Shown here: positions 31,440 through 44,406 of the stretch, one piece after another
Position numbering within the stretch: position 1 is the first letter of the stretch
Layout: each line of letters begins with the position of its first letter
Assembly (NCBI GenBank): GCA_016946835.1
Contig: JACVTC010000179.1
Location: forward strand, 182,501-246,500
Source: Neocallimastix lanati (nom. inval.)
Taxonomy: Eukaryota > Neocallimastigomycota > Neocallimastigomycetes > Neocallimastigales > Neocallimastigaceae
Direction of reading: 5' to 3'
Length of the DNA stretch: 64,000 nucleotides
Translations under genes and position numbers: made by a program
Notes under the pieces: model-generated
The model's database searches: none
Told to the model about the DNA's origin: nothing
What the model saw: only the letters and a program-made list of their open reading frames with translations

Positions 31440-33450
31440 ATAAATATATAATATAATTATTAAGTAGTTATCACTCCCCCTCAAATGATATTTTTATATA
31501 AAAATATTATTTGTAAATTTTAGTGATTTTGTAACATTTGAATCTTTTGTTAATATGTTCTCTAGCATGTTTTCCGTTTCTACATATTTTAAATTTATTC
31601 TTTTCTTTAATATGTTATTGAAAAGATCTTACATCTATATGTCTTAATTTAATATTAAATTTACCTTCTTCCATCACACATTTACTTTCTTGATTATTAG
31701 TATAGGCAGTTATGTTTAATTTCTTACTTAATATTTCTTTAATAATGTTCTTTAATCATAAAATTATCTTGACACTTCCTAAAGTACTTATATATTCAGC
31801 TTTTGCTGTTAAAGAAGAAACAGATGATTGCTTTTTAGATATCTAACATATAAAACTTTTTCTCATTAAAGTAATTCTATCTGAAATAAATTTTCTATCA
31901 GTCTTATCACCTAGTAATTGAGTCCATATATGTAATTAACTCCCCTTTCTCATCATATTTACTTGTATAATCTTTTGAACTATTTATATATTTAATATAA
32001 ATATTATTACTTTATTCCAATCTGAAATTGTTGGTTATACATTTTTACTGAAAGCTTTATTTACAACAAATGAAATTTTAGATCTTGTACATTTTGATAG
32101 GTATATTAGAAATCTAATTACACTATTGTAAATTGTTTTGTCGAATGGATTTTTATTTTCAGATATATTGTTGTCTTCTGGGCAAGGTGTTTTTCTTTTC
32201 GAAGTATTGTTTATGCTGAATTTATAGAGTATATTTTCAATAAAACTTTTCTGAAAAATTATATCACTACTATTTTATTTTTCTTTTTTAATTCCTAAAA
32301 TATTATTCGATTTGATATTTTAAATTTTCTTTTAACTTTTTGTTATTATATCTTTGATGTATTTTATTTCTTCAGCAATAACTATATCATTAACATATAG
32401 TCTAATTATAAATATAATTTTATTATGTATTGTATATATAAATATGCATTGTTCGGTTTTTATTTGTTTAAAATTATTATTTAATAAAATTATTCTTATT
32501 ATTTCATATCATTATCTACTTGATTTTGTTAAGTATCCAGTATCCCTTCCAAAATATATACCTCCTTTAGAAGATATATATTTTAATATAAATATTATCA
32601 ATATTTATATTAAAGTATTTGTATTTTAATTAAATATATTATTAAATGTAAATTACAAAGTGCAAAAGAAGAATTATTAAATTTATTTTATATGTTCTTT
32701 TAAGTTTATTATGTATATGTGTATTTCATAATAATTATATATCAATAATTCAATACTTATTCTTATTAAATAAATATTATTATAAACCTTTCAAAAAAAA
32801 TTATTATATGTAATATATTTTAAATATAATGTGTTTTTTAAATATTATTTTATTTATTATAAGCTAATATTTTATTCTTAATTAATTATTGTTGAATTAC
32901 TTATATATAATTCGACATATTGACCTAGAAACGTTAAATCTCTAAAATTTCTATCTTTATTTCGACATCAATACTTCATTTTTTATGGAAACCTCTTTAA
33001 GATGAGTTTTATATTTATAAATAAATTTATTACTGTCTCTTCTAATAGCAAAAACCCATTTAGTATAAATAATCTTTTTACCTAGTGAAACTTTTAAAAC
33101 AAAAGTCATAATCTTATTTGTTTATAAATTATTGAATTAATCTTCAATGGCATTAATCTAGTAATTTTTATTGTTGTAGCTAATTGCTTCATCATAGCTA
33201 TTTGGAGAATCAGAATAAATAGATGTGATCATGTAAGTATCATCGGGATCTAACTTTCTTCTCACAGTTCTAAGAGAAGGATGAATTTGGAGATAATGAT
33301 CTTTTTCTTGTAGAACGGGTATGAATTAACATTATCCATAATTTCATTTTCATTTGATATAATAATTTTTTGAGCTATAGTAACAAGAGATTTGTCATAT
33401 TTGTATAAATTATCAGAATTTTGCGGATTATTAGTGGTATTGATTGAATT
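31440..33450 (-). mobile_element. Decayed Ty1/copia polyprotein (RT and RNase H)
   Basis: On the minus strand, in fragments and several frames, the order is that of a copia pol gene. The N-terminal RT region is at about 33140-32960 (YDEAISYNN, then LYTNKIMTFVLKV, LGKKIIYTKWVFAI and KYKTHLK). The RT connection region is at about 32240-32040 (NPFDKTIYNSVIRFLIYLSK, then CTRSKISFVVNKA). RNase H is at about 31930-31500 (LTAKAEYISTLGS, LNITAYTNNQE, FNIKLRHIDVRS). A polypurine tract (TTTGAGGGGGAGTG) at about 31475 marks where the 3' LTR should start. The LTR itself is cut off or decayed against the MULE remnant. There are many stops, and the middle of RT with its YVDD box is not visible. Confidence 0.75.
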
Positions 33451-33548
33451 GTATATTATGGTAATTTACTATTTGTTTGAGGATTTTGAGTATTACAATT
33501 ATGGATGTCATATGAAAAAATATCACACTTATTGTTAAAAAATGCATT

Positions 33549-33576
33549 ATTACTATTATTATTATTATTATTATTA

Positions 33577-33612
<36 letters not shown>

Positions 33613-33614
33613 TA

Positions 33615-33670
<56 letters not shown>
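33549..33670. repeat. (ATT)n microsatellite, interrupted
   Basis: Two or three ATT blocks broken by single changes. The minus-strand open frame through it is an artefact of the repeat. Confidence 0.85.
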
Positions 33671-33918
33671 AAATATTAACATAAATAAATAAATTTAAAT
33701 AAATATTTATTAAATATTTAATATATAATAGTTATATATAAGGCATAAGAATATAAATATATTCATAAATTATGTAAATGTTATACATTTATGTAATTAT
33801 AAATTCATACACGTGTATATAAGAAATTCATATAGATCATATGATTATTTAATATTTTTTTAGGACTGTTAAAATACGTTTTTATTATTATTATTATTAT
33901 TATTAAAAATATATTATT

Positions 33919-34058
<140 letters not shown>

Positions 34059-34223
34059 ATAAAACTTATTTTAATTATTCCTTAAATTCCTTTCAATATT
34101 TAATATTTATAAATTTTAATACATAAAAGCAACCAATCAATTAGTACTAAGGAATTATTATTTTACCATTTTCTTATTTTCGTAATTTAATAAAAGAATT
34201 TTAAAAAAAATTATATATTTGTG

Positions 34224-34318
34224 AAGGGATAAAATTTATTCAATTATATATTTCTTAATAAGAATATATATAATCAATATATTTTATATAATATTTAATT
34301 CAATAAATTTTATCCCTT
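34224..34318. repeat. Inverted repeat, 22-bp arms, MITE- or hairpin-like
   Basis: Arm AAGGGATAAAATTTATTCAA at 34224 is mirrored by TTCAATAAATTTTATCCCTT ending at 34318, with one mismatch over 22 bp and a loop of about 51 bp. The arm is more complex than the AT background, so chance is unlikely. It could be a small MITE or its relic. Confidence 0.6.
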
Positions 34319-34686
34319 TATATATATTCCTGAATTGTTTTATTTAAAATATTATTCTAATTTATTCTTTAATTATAAAAATTATCAAAAAAACATATAT
34401 ATATTAATTTTTTTTATTTTATATATTTTCATGGAAATTGGTTAGGTTATTATGGTTTAAATTCAACTAGTATAGAACAAAGGCTTTACCTTTAAATATT
34501 AAAAATAAAGGCTAATTATTTAAAAAGTCTTCTCTTTTGAATTAGCTATTAAAAAGAATTAGAACATATGTTAATATATTATTAATCTTATTAATTTAAA
34601 ATCGATTGTCCAACTATAAAACTCTGTTTAATTTTTTTTAGAAATTCAGAATAAACTAAAAATATATATATTAATAATAGTTAAAA

Positions 34687-34740
<54 letters not shown>

Positions 34741-34741
34741 T

Positions 34742-35690
34742 TAATATAAATTGATATTATCATTTATATTAATAAAAGCATAATTTTTTATTTATTCACT
34801 AATATATAATATTTTTATCTTTAAATGAAAATATAATAAAATTTTAAATATTCTTATTATAATTTATTATATTTTTTTTTCTTTTATAATAATTTTAAAA
34901 ATATTTAGAATTAAATTTAAATAAATTTGATTATATTTATTATTAATAAATATAGAAATAACTAATAAGTAAAAGTATTTATTTATAATTAAGATATTAG
35001 ATATTTGAAGTATAAATATTAATATAATTATGAAAATAATAAGTATTAAAATTTGAAAATATTATAATTATTATAATAAATATATAGAAATAAATAAATT
35101 TTGAAAATATTTATTTATTATTAATAAATATAGAAATACTAAGTAAATTTATTTATTATTAATATAATTTTTCATAAAGTACCACAGATAATTCTGCCTT
35201 ATTGTTCTATTATTATACTATAATTTTTTTTTTTTTTTTTTGAATTTTTTTTTTTTTGAATTTTTTAATATTAATATTTTTAATATTTTTTTTTGTATAA
35301 CATCAATATTATTTTATTTTATTATTATAATCTGTTTATTTTTAATAATTTTTAATTTTTCCTTTTTATTTTCTAGATTTTTGATCATTTTATATATTTT
35401 TTTATATATTAGATTAGATTTACTTTATGAAATTATATATTGATTTAATATATTTGCAATATATAGTATATTATATATCTATTTGAAATATAATAAATTA
35501 TAATAAATTATATAATATTAAAATTTTTTTAGTATATAAATATGTTAATATTTCTTTGAAAAAATTTTTTTCTTCACGTTATAAATAATAAATAAAATTT
35601 TAATTAAAAAAATTAACAACTATTTATTTAAAGAAGTGAAGTGTATATTCTATTTCAGCAAAATTTATAAAAAAGTAAATTGATATAAAG
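34742..35690. other. Intergenic, upstream of pantothenate synthetase
   Basis: AT-only DNA with A-rich clusters of repeated ATATAGAAATA-type words near 34950-35160. It must contain the promoter of the plus-strand gene at 35691; no clear element was recognised. Confidence 0.5.
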
Positions 35691-36719
35691 ATGCAAGTTT
35701 TCCACGAAGTTGAAGAATACAGAAAAACATGGATGCAATGGAGAAAAGCTGGTGAAGTTATTGGTTTCATTCCAACGATGGTAAATATAATAAGAAATAA
35801 ATAGATAAAAATTAATAATATTTTTAAACTGAAAAAATAATTATAAATGAGAAAAATGATAGTTATGATTTTTTATTTTTAAAATATAAAATAAAAATTT
35901 TATTAATATTTTAATAATTAATATATTTAGGGTTGCCTTCACGATGGTCATATGTCTTTAGTAAAGGCTGCTAAACAAAAATGTACAAAGATTGTTGTTA
36001 GTGTTTTTGTAAACCCTTCTCAATTTTCACCAGATGAAGATTATGATGCTTACCCAAGAACTATCGATAATGATGTTGAACTTTTAAAGCAAAATGGTGT
36101 TGATGCTGTTTTTGTTCCTTCTGTAAATACCATGTATCCATCTGGTATTACTATGGATGTTAATAAGCAAGAAGGTGCTTTTGTTGAAGTTTTAGGTGTA
36201 TCTCATCAAATGGAAGGTCAATTCCGTCCACATTTCTTCCGTGGTGTCTGTACTGTAGTATGCAAATTATTTAACATTGTAAGACCAGATAAAACTTTCT
36301 TTGGCCAAAAAGATATTCAACAAACAGTTGTTCTTCGTCGTATGGTTCGTGATTTATTCTTACCAATTGAATTCAATGTTGTTCCTATTTATCGTCAAGA
36401 AGATGGTTTAGCTATGAGTAGTCGTAATCGTTATCTTTCTGACGAACAAAGAAAGACAGCTTGTGTCTTCAGTCAAGCCTTAAATAAGGCTAAGGAATTA
36501 TTTGATAAAGGAGTTCGTGATCGTACTTCTATAATTAAGATTGCTACTGATACAATTGAAGCTAACAAAAATGTACGCTTAGAATACCTTAGTTTAGCTC
36601 ACCCAACTACTTTAGATGAACTTGAAACTGTCGGTGAAGATGGTGCTATACTGTCCGGTGCAATGTATGTTGGTACTACTCGTTTAATTGATAATATTAC
36701 TTTAGGTTTTTCATTTTAA
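35691..36719 (+). CDS. PAN6: Pantothenate synthetase, 2 exons, 292 aa
   Basis: Exons 35691-35780 and 35931-36719; the intron is GTAAAT..TTTAG, phase 0. The enzyme joins pantoate and beta-alanine using ATP to make pantothenate (vitamin B5), the precursor of coenzyme A. The intron splits the ATP-binding PTMGCLHDGHMSL (28-40), which carries the HIGH-like HxGH residues. Further family motifs are VFVNPSQFSPDEDY, EGQFRPHFFRGVCTVV, FFGQKDIQQ and GLAMSSRNRYLS. The length matches bacterial PanC and yeast Pan6. No targeting peptide is obvious, so it is probably cytosolic. Its codons (many CGT, GGT, GCT) and higher G/C look like those of CCT3 and unlike the Asn-rich genes, which suggests good expression. 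No partner gene of the pathway is adjacent. Confidence 0.95.
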
Positions 36720-37278
36720 ATATTAAAATAATAAGGGCATAATATAAATAATATTTTTTTTTAAAAGAAAAAAAAATAATTGGAAATCTTTTAAATGATG
36801 ATATCGTTAAGAATTTTTTAAAATAATTTAAATGTTTTTTTTTTTTTTTTTAAATGTTATAGTTAAATAAAATAAATTTATATTTATTCATTGTATAAAT
36901 TAATATAAATAGAGTATAATTTATAAAAATTTTAATAATATTAAAAATAATTAAAATCAATTAGTAAATAATTATATCATATAATAATAGCATTTACATA
37001 TATATCAATAATAAGAATAATAAAAATTGTATATAAAAATAATCTGCTTTATATATATCTTATAAAATTATGGTGTTATGGTGTATTTAAAATTATTATT
37101 TTATTATTTTAATCGTTTTATTTAATTATATGTAGTTATATTTATTGTTTATATTAAATATTAAATATTAAATATAATTACAAATAATTAAATAAAATAT
37201 TATTATTGACATAATAACTGCTTTATATAAAATTAAAAAAAAAAAATTTTGAAATAATTTATATAAATATATAAATTA
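36720..37278. other. Intergenic, 3' of pantothenate synthetase
   Basis: AT-only DNA with no supported feature. Confidence 0.5.
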
Positions 37279-38015
37279 GTGTTCATCGATATATTTAATA
37301 TTATAAAGAATTTTATTATAATCCTAATGTTGATCCATATTATTATATTACTTAACATTAAAGTCATCAAAGCTCTCTTTTCTGTTAGTAATTTTCTTTT
37401 AAATTCAATAATTCCTATTCCATTTAAGAAGATTATAATTAACTCCTATGTACTTAGTAAAGTAATAAACAATGGATAAAGCATTGGTTAATTGATTGTC
37501 CATTTTTCATTCATACTCATAATGAAGTCAATGATAAAATTTTATTCTTATATAACGCTTTTAATCGCAGCAACCTAACAATTGATAGCATTAATAGTAA
37601 TAATAATAATAGTATCAGTAATAATAGTAATAGTAGTAATAGTTATAATAATATTAGTAATAGTATTATTAGTAATGTTAGTAATAGTATTGAAAATAAT
37701 GTGTATGTTGATTTTAGTGTGTGTGAAAAAGTGTTTAATTTCCTTCTTGGTGGAAGAAGTATTAATAACAGTACAAGGGAATGGGAGGATCTTTTTAAGT
37801 GTCAGATGAAATCAGGTGCTTATTCTGATACTCTATTCTTAGTGGTTACTGCGGCACTTCTCCAATCGATTATACCTATTGCTATTGGCTAGCAATGGTC
37901 TTTGTTCAATTAGTTCAAATCGAATACTATTACTACCAAGAACGTCAATACTGAAGAAACAGTAAGACAGGCCAGCAGGGCTAGCGCAACCAATGATCAT
38001 AATTTCGTATTTTAA
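37279..38015 (+). pseudogene. Decayed gene of unknown family, copy 1
   Basis: Complex, protein-like sequence in the plus orientation. A frame open from about 37456 to 37892 reads IKHWLIDCPFFIHTHNEV, then an Asn/Ser/Ile microsatellite, then VCEKVFNFLLGGRS, KCQMKSGAYSDTLFLVV and a stop. In another frame it continues PRTSILKK and RQASRASATNDHNFVF to a stop at about 38015. The part from VFNFLLGG on aligns with copy 2 at 38299-38694. An upstream frame at 37279-37476 (ALFSVSNFLLNSIIPIPFKK) may be an earlier exon. No family recognised; phase breaks suggest it is dead or that introns are not resolved. Confidence 0.45.
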
Positions 38016-38251
38016 AAATATGATTAACATTGTGAAGTCAAAAATAATTATTGTACTACAGTATAATGATACTCTTGTTAAGTCTTACTGATATTAATTA
38101 AATGAAACTAGAATACATTATACTATTATTTTATTTTGAGTTTTTTTGTTTATTCTTATATCTTTTTTTTTTTTTTTTTTTATTACATATATTTTATTTT
38201 ATATATTTTATTAACTATTTAATTAATAAATATGAAACAGTTTTTGCTGCC

Positions 38252-38295
<44 letters not shown>

Positions 38296-38298
38296 ATT

Positions 38299-38694
38299 AT
38301 GATTAACATCATCCTTCCACTATCAGCGAAATGTACGATTGCTCAGGTAAGATGCTTGAAAAAACTCCAAATGTATTATCTTGTTAATATTAATAATTTT
38401 CTGAATTTTCTGAATTATGAGTGTGTTAATATATATGTGACATGGTACCAAGTATATAACTTCTTTCTTGGTGGAGGAAATACAGACATTATTGATTTAT
38501 ATTGTAAAAGGGAATGTGATATTTTGCTTAGAAACCAAATCATTTCTGGTGATTATTCTAAAACCCCATTCTTGGTACTATTTGTGGTTCTCTTTATAGA
38601 AATTATGCCAAGGGCTAGTATTCTGCAAAGATTGCTATTCCGACGGTATAAACGCGCCAGTGCCTCCGAAGGAGAAGATCATAATTTCTTTTAA
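38299..38694 (+). pseudogene. Decayed gene of unknown family, copy 2
   Basis: Open frame of 131 codons directly after a 40-nt poly(A) run. It shares with copy 1 the order VYNFFLGGGN, then IISGDYSKTPFLVL, PRASILQR and RASASEGEDHNFF before the stop. A good donor (CAG/GTAAGA) occurs early, near 38346, so the N-terminal part may be intron. The two copies are about 0.6 kb apart and clearly diverged, so this is an old tandem duplication. Function unknown. Confidence 0.45.
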
Positions 38695-39000
38695 ATTGTC
38701 AATTCAAATCCTGATCCGGAATAAGAATTCCTTTTAAACAGAAATCTTATAATCTGGAGATGAGGTTGCTCGTTTTATAAGGACTTTTTTCTGAATTAAT
38801 TTATACACTTTATTTTGTTTATTACTTTTATTTTAAATTATTATTTAAAAAATTATTATGTTCAATTTTAACAAATAATTTTTTTTTCCATTAGTTTTGT
38901 GTTTTTTTAAAAATATATATACGTACTTAATAAATGAATAAATAAATAAAGTTAAAGTTCGTGTTAATTGAGGCTACAAAAAAAAAAAAAAAAAAAAAAA

Positions 39001-39148
39001 AAGCCTTTTGTGGTTAGTGATTTTTACACTATGACAATTTATATACCATTAGACCTTTACCTTTCGTTGTCAAGAGCGTAGAAGTCATGATGACCTCGAT
39101 GAATTGGAAGAATTAGAGGCCATTTCGTTCTTGAAACCCATAAAGTAG
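39001..39148 (+). pseudogene. Short coding remnant after copy 2
   Basis: Following another poly(A) run, one frame reads PFVVSDFYTMTIYIPLDLYL to a stop, and the next frame reads RRSHDDLDELEELEAISF and ends LKPIK at a TAG. It is probably a piece of the same decayed locus. Weak evidence. Confidence 0.3.
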
Positions 39149-39309
39149 TTTCTTAATATTAATGTAAATATTTCATATATTCTATTTTTATGTATTTTTT
39201 TAATAAATATTAGTAAAAGTCACTTCTTTTTTTATATTTTATATTTTGTATTTTATATTTTATTTTTTTTACTTTTATTTTATTTTATTTTTATTATACT
39301 GTTTTATGG

Positions 39310-39378
<69 letters not shown>

Positions 39379-40053
39379 TTTAATTATTTTTTATTATTTT
39401 TTATTATTTTTCTAATATTAATATATATTGTATTATAAAATTTATGAAAATTCATAATAGTAATATAGTTTCTAAATAATCATCGTACTATATTGATTAA
39501 TATAAAAAAGAAAAGAATAATTAATATGAATTAATTATACTAATTAATCTAATTAATATTAATGATATTAATAATGATAGTATTGATTAATAAGAATTAT
39601 TCTAAAAGATTATAACAAAAATTTTAATTATCTATAATATGTATGATACATAATGTAATCGAAAAATTGTAATTAAAGAAAATAAAAGAAAAAAATTTTT
39701 TAATATAGATTATAAAATCATTAATAATAGCGAATCAGCAATAAAAAATTATTAATATATTATATTATATGATTTATAAATTTAAATATTAATATATTAT
39801 AATAATTGAATAATATAAATTTTAACTATTTTTTTTTTTAATTATTGTTATATTATTTTTTAGCAGTTTTTATTACTGAATTTAGTAGTTTAATAAAAAA
39901 AAAAAGTTTAAAAAAATATTTTTTTTTTATATTATTTTACAATAGGAGAAAAAAGTAATTTAAATATTGAATTTAGTTTTAGTCGTAAGAATAAAGTATT
40001 AAAAACTTTTTTTTATACATAAATTATCTAATTAAGGAATAAAATTAACCAGT
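39149..40053. other. Intergenic, upstream of CCT3
   Basis: Contains an (ATT)n array at about 39317-39377 and AT-only DNA. The CCT3 promoter should lie at its 3' end; nothing specific is recognisable. Confidence 0.5.
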
Positions 40054-40338
40054 ATGCAAGCACCAGTTATTGTTTTAAGTATGAATATAAATTAATATTT
40101 TTAGAATTTAAGAAATAGATGCATAGTAAATAGATGATTGATAATCATATTTAAATTAATCATTAAAAGACTTAATTAAAGATATTGTATGAAAGAATAA
40201 TCATAGTCATTAATACAAGATGATACTCAATTTTAGTTTTATTTTTCAATAATATAATAATATTACTTTAAATGAAACCTTTTTAATAATTATATGAAAA
40301 TTTAAATAAAATTTATTTTATGCAGTGAATATTTTATA

Positions 40339-40372
<34 letters not shown>

Positions 40373-43335
40373 TATTTTATATTATATTTAATAATATTGA
40401 TTTATATAAAATTATTAATATATAGATACTAACGCTAAGAGAGAACAAGGAAAGAAGGCTCAATTATCTAATATTCAAGCTGCCAAGGTATATATTAAGA
40501 AGATATTTAATAATTAAAAATATCTGGTTATTTAATGTTCAGTAAAATAAAATATAATTTAAAGAAATTTTAAGTTAAAGCAACTTTACTATTATTAATT
40601 TTATTTGAATTTAGTGATCATTAATTATTTAATGCATAAAAGCATTTTTTATATAAGATTTTTTTTTTTATATTTTTTTTTGTTTGATAATATTTAATAT
40701 ATAAATATTGAAAATTTCCATTTTTAATTTGAAATATATTTTAATAAAATTTTTAATGTTTTTAATGGTTTGAAATTGTTATATATATATTAAAAACAAT
40801 AATATAAAAGATTGTATCTGACATTATTCGTACATGTCTTGGTCCAAGAGCTATGTTAAAAATGATATTAGATCCAATGGGTGGTATTGTTCTCACTAAC
40901 GATGGTAATGCAATTTTAAGAGAAGTTGATGTTGCTCATCCAGCTGCTAAATCTATGATTGAACTTTCAAGAACTCAAGATGAAGAAGTTGGTGATGGTA
41001 CCACTAGTGTTATTATTTTAGGTACTTAATTGGAAATAATTTTATTATTGATATTTTAAAAAAATTGAACAAATTATCTATTTTCTTCCTATATTCGTAT
41101 ATATTTATTTTATTTTTTTTTCTACTTTTATGTTATTTGAAATGATATAATTAGCTGGTGAAACAATCGTTTCTGCAATTCCATTCCTTGAACGTAACAT
41201 ACATCCAATTACTATCATTTCTGCTTATAAGAAGGCTTTAGAAGATGCTATTACAATTTTAGATGAAATTGCTCTTAATGTTGATGTTAACAATGATGAA
41301 GAAATGATTGCTTTAATTAAGAGTTCCATTGGTACTAAATTTATTAGTGGTTGGGGTGATATGATGTGTAAATTGGCTCTTGATTCAGTTAGAACAGTTT
41401 CTACTGAAATTAACGGAAAAAGAGAAGTTGATATTAAGAGATATGCTAAAGTTGAAAAGGTATATATTTTGATATACTATTTTTTTATGTTTTAAACATA
41501 TTTAAAAAGTTTACAAAGTTGAAAATGATTTTTTTTTTCAATTTTATTTTTAATATATATATTATATTTACTATTTTGTAAATAATTTTCTGTTATTAAT
41601 TATTACTATTTTTTTTTTCCATTAAAATAAAGATTCCAGGTGGTGAAATTGAAGATTCTCGTGTTTTAGATGGTATTATGGTTAACAAAGATGTTACTCA
41701 TCCAAATATGAGACGTAAAATTGAAAACCCAAGAATTGTTTTATTAGATTGTCCACTTGAATACAAGAAGGGTGAATCTCAAACTAATGCTGAAGTTACT
41801 GATGAAAAGCACTGGGCTCGTCTTTTAGAAATCGAAGAAGAACAAATTAAGCAATTATGTGATTCTATTATTGCTGTTAAGCCAGATTTAGTTTTCACAG
41901 AAAAGGGTGTTTCTGGTAAATATAATTTTAATTTATTTATTGTTATAATTATAGGAGTAATAAATATATAAGTATATAAATTATGTAGTTAAATTAATAT
42001 AAAAGAAATTTATTAAATATTTTAATGGATATAATATTAAATAAATTTAAATTAATTAATAAATACCCAATATTATAATATAAAAAATTAATTGCGATTA
42101 ACAGATTTAGCTCAGCATTATCTTATGAAGGCTAATATTACTGCTATACGTCGTGTTAGAAAGACCGATAACAATCGTATTGCTCGTGCTACTGGTGCTA
42201 CAATTGTTAACCAAGTTGATGATCTTAAGGAATCTGATGTTGGTACTGGATGTGGTTTATTTGAAGTTCAAAAGATCGGTGATGAATACTTTTCTTTCTT
42301 AACCAAATGTAAGAATCCAAAGGCTTGTACTATCATGTTACGTGGTCCATCTAAGGATATTCTTAATGAAATTGAACGTAACTTACAGGATGCTATGTCT
42401 GTTGCTAGAAATGTTGTTTTTGAACCAAAATTATGTCCAGGTGGTGGTGCTACTGAAATGGCTATCAGTGTTGGTTTAGCTAAGAATAGTCAAAATATTA
42501 GTGGTGTAAGTTTGTACAAATAATATATGTATCGAATAATTTAATTGATTAAAAGTTTTTTTAAATAGTTTATTTTTAATTAATTATTAAACTTGTAAAT
42601 TATAATATATAAATATTGTGTCTACAAATGATAATTATCTAGATTGAACAATGGCCATACAAGGCTTTAGCTGATTCATTTGAAGTCATTCCTCGTACTT
42701 TAATTCAAAACTGTGGTGGAAATGCTATTAAGGTTTTAACCCAATTACGTGCTAAACATGCTCAAGGTCAACACACTTGGGGTATTGATGGAACTAAGGG
42801 TGTTATTGTTGATATGAAAGAATATGGTATTTGGGATCCATATGCTGTTAAGGCTCAAACTATTAAGACTGCTATTGAAGTAAATTATTTTTATTTTTTA
42901 TTTTTTTTTTTTTTATTTTTTTTTTTATTTTTTATTTAATCTTAATACAAATTTATATATAATTTAAATGTTTCAAAAATAAATATAAAAGTTTTTGTAA
43001 TAATTTTTTTAAAGATATTGAAAGTTTTATTAATTAATATATATTTATATGTATATTTTTCATAATAAATTAAATAGTCTTCATGTATGCTATTACGTGT
43101 TGATGATGTTGTTTCTGGTATGTCTAAGAAGTCCGAAAAAGAACCACCAAAGCATGCTGCCGATGAACCAGAGGTAATTTAAAATTATTTAATTATTTTT
43201 AAAAGATAAGAAATTTAATAATTTATAAATTAAATATATATAAATATATATATTTAATTTATATATATATATTTTTTTATTGTATATTTACTATATATTA
43301 AACAAAAATGAAAATAGGGCATGCAATTGGAATAG
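40054..43335 (+). CDS. CCT3: T-complex protein 1 subunit gamma (CCT3), 9 exons, 545 aa
   Basis: Exons: 40054-40078, 40426-40487, 40811-41021, 41155-41459, 41633-41915, 42105-42505, 42643-42879, 43078-43173, 43318-43335 (1638 nt). Phases agree at all eight introns. The gamma subunit is one of eight in the cytosolic TRiC/CCT chaperonin ring that folds actin, tubulin and other proteins with ATP. The start MQAPVIVLNTNAKREQGKKA is that of the gamma branch. ATP-site motifs are LGP (39-41), NDG (59-61) and GDGTTS (90-95), with CPGGGATEMA near 405-415 and WGIDG in exon 7. The C-terminus (DEPEGMQLE) comes from a six-codon last exon. Length and order are normal. G/C and codon use are higher than in neighbouring low-complexity genes, as expected for a well-expressed housekeeping gene. 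Confidence 0.97.
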
Positions 43336-43904
43336 ATATAATTTCATCATTTAATTTATTACATATTTTATTTATAATAAATAAATTAATATACACTTTA
43401 TAATTTCCAAGAAGAAAAAACAAAAAACAAAAAACAAAAAACAAAAAAAAAGCAAAAAACAAAACAAAAAAATAAAAATAAATTAATAACTGAAAATAAT
43501 AAACAATGAGTAATAAATAATAATTATAATAAAAAATGTTTTAATAATTTAAAAAATTACAAGCTGGAATAATACAGAAATCCATATATATATAAAATAA
43601 AATAACAAAAAATAAAAAAAAAAATACAAAAAACATAACATATAATAATAATTATAAAGAAAAGAGAAAATATATTATATAATATAATAATTAAGAAATA
43701 ATTAATATCAATATTAATATTAATTTGATATATTACTAAAAAAAAAAAAAGGTAGAAAATAATTAACAATATATATAGCGAATGCCAATTTAATATATAT
43801 ATATTAATATTCATCTAATTTATTTTTTTAATATAATATTTAAAAATAAAATCAAAAAAATAAGTTTTTATTTTTTTTATTTAATTTATCAGTAATTTAA
43901 TTTT

Positions 43905-43947
<43 letters not shown>

Positions 43948-44042
43948 CTTTCTTTTATTTTATTTTATTTTATTTTTTTTTTATTTTTTATTTTTTTTTA
44001 TTTATTTATTTTTTTATTCTATTAAAAGATAAAAAAAGGAAT

Positions 44043-44075
<33 letters not shown>

Positions 44076-44166
44076 ACTTGTTTTTAATGAAATCAAATAA
44101 AATTAAAAAAAAAAATATATATATTTTTTTAAAATCCATTTACTATGAAACTAATATTAATTTTTA

Positions 44167-44209
<43 letters not shown>

Positions 44210-44406
44210 CAATACTATTATGATTATTGTTTATAATTAATAAAATGAATTTGTTATAATAAACAATATATGAATGTTACATTTTAAATTATTTATTATT
44301 AAATTTATTATTATAATTAATAAATTATATTTGAAACCTTTTGTGAATAATTACATAAATATATATATATATATATATATTTATTTATTCTAATTTAACG
44401 TTCAAT
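43336..44406. other. Intergenic between convergent CCT3 and Dsc3-like genes
   Basis: Both flanking genes end here. It holds an (ACAAAAA)-type run at about 43420-43470, a poly(T) run of about 35 at 43912-43947, TTTTA runs and an (ATT)n block at about 44170-44210. No gene seen. Confidence 0.55.

Noticed and set aside
35691-36719. Pantothenate synthetase as a recent bacterial transfer
   Set aside because: It has a spliceosomal intron, host-like codons and fungi commonly carry Pan6; without a tree there is no support for recent transfer.
37839-38030. Minus-strand frame opposite the decayed gene copy 1
   Set aside because: The shared motifs with copy 2 lie on the plus strand, so this is antisense.
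43557-43814. Minus-strand 85-codon frame rich in Ile/Phe/Tyr between CCT3 and the Dsc3-like gene
   Set aside because: Pure AT composition with no complexity; expected by chance.
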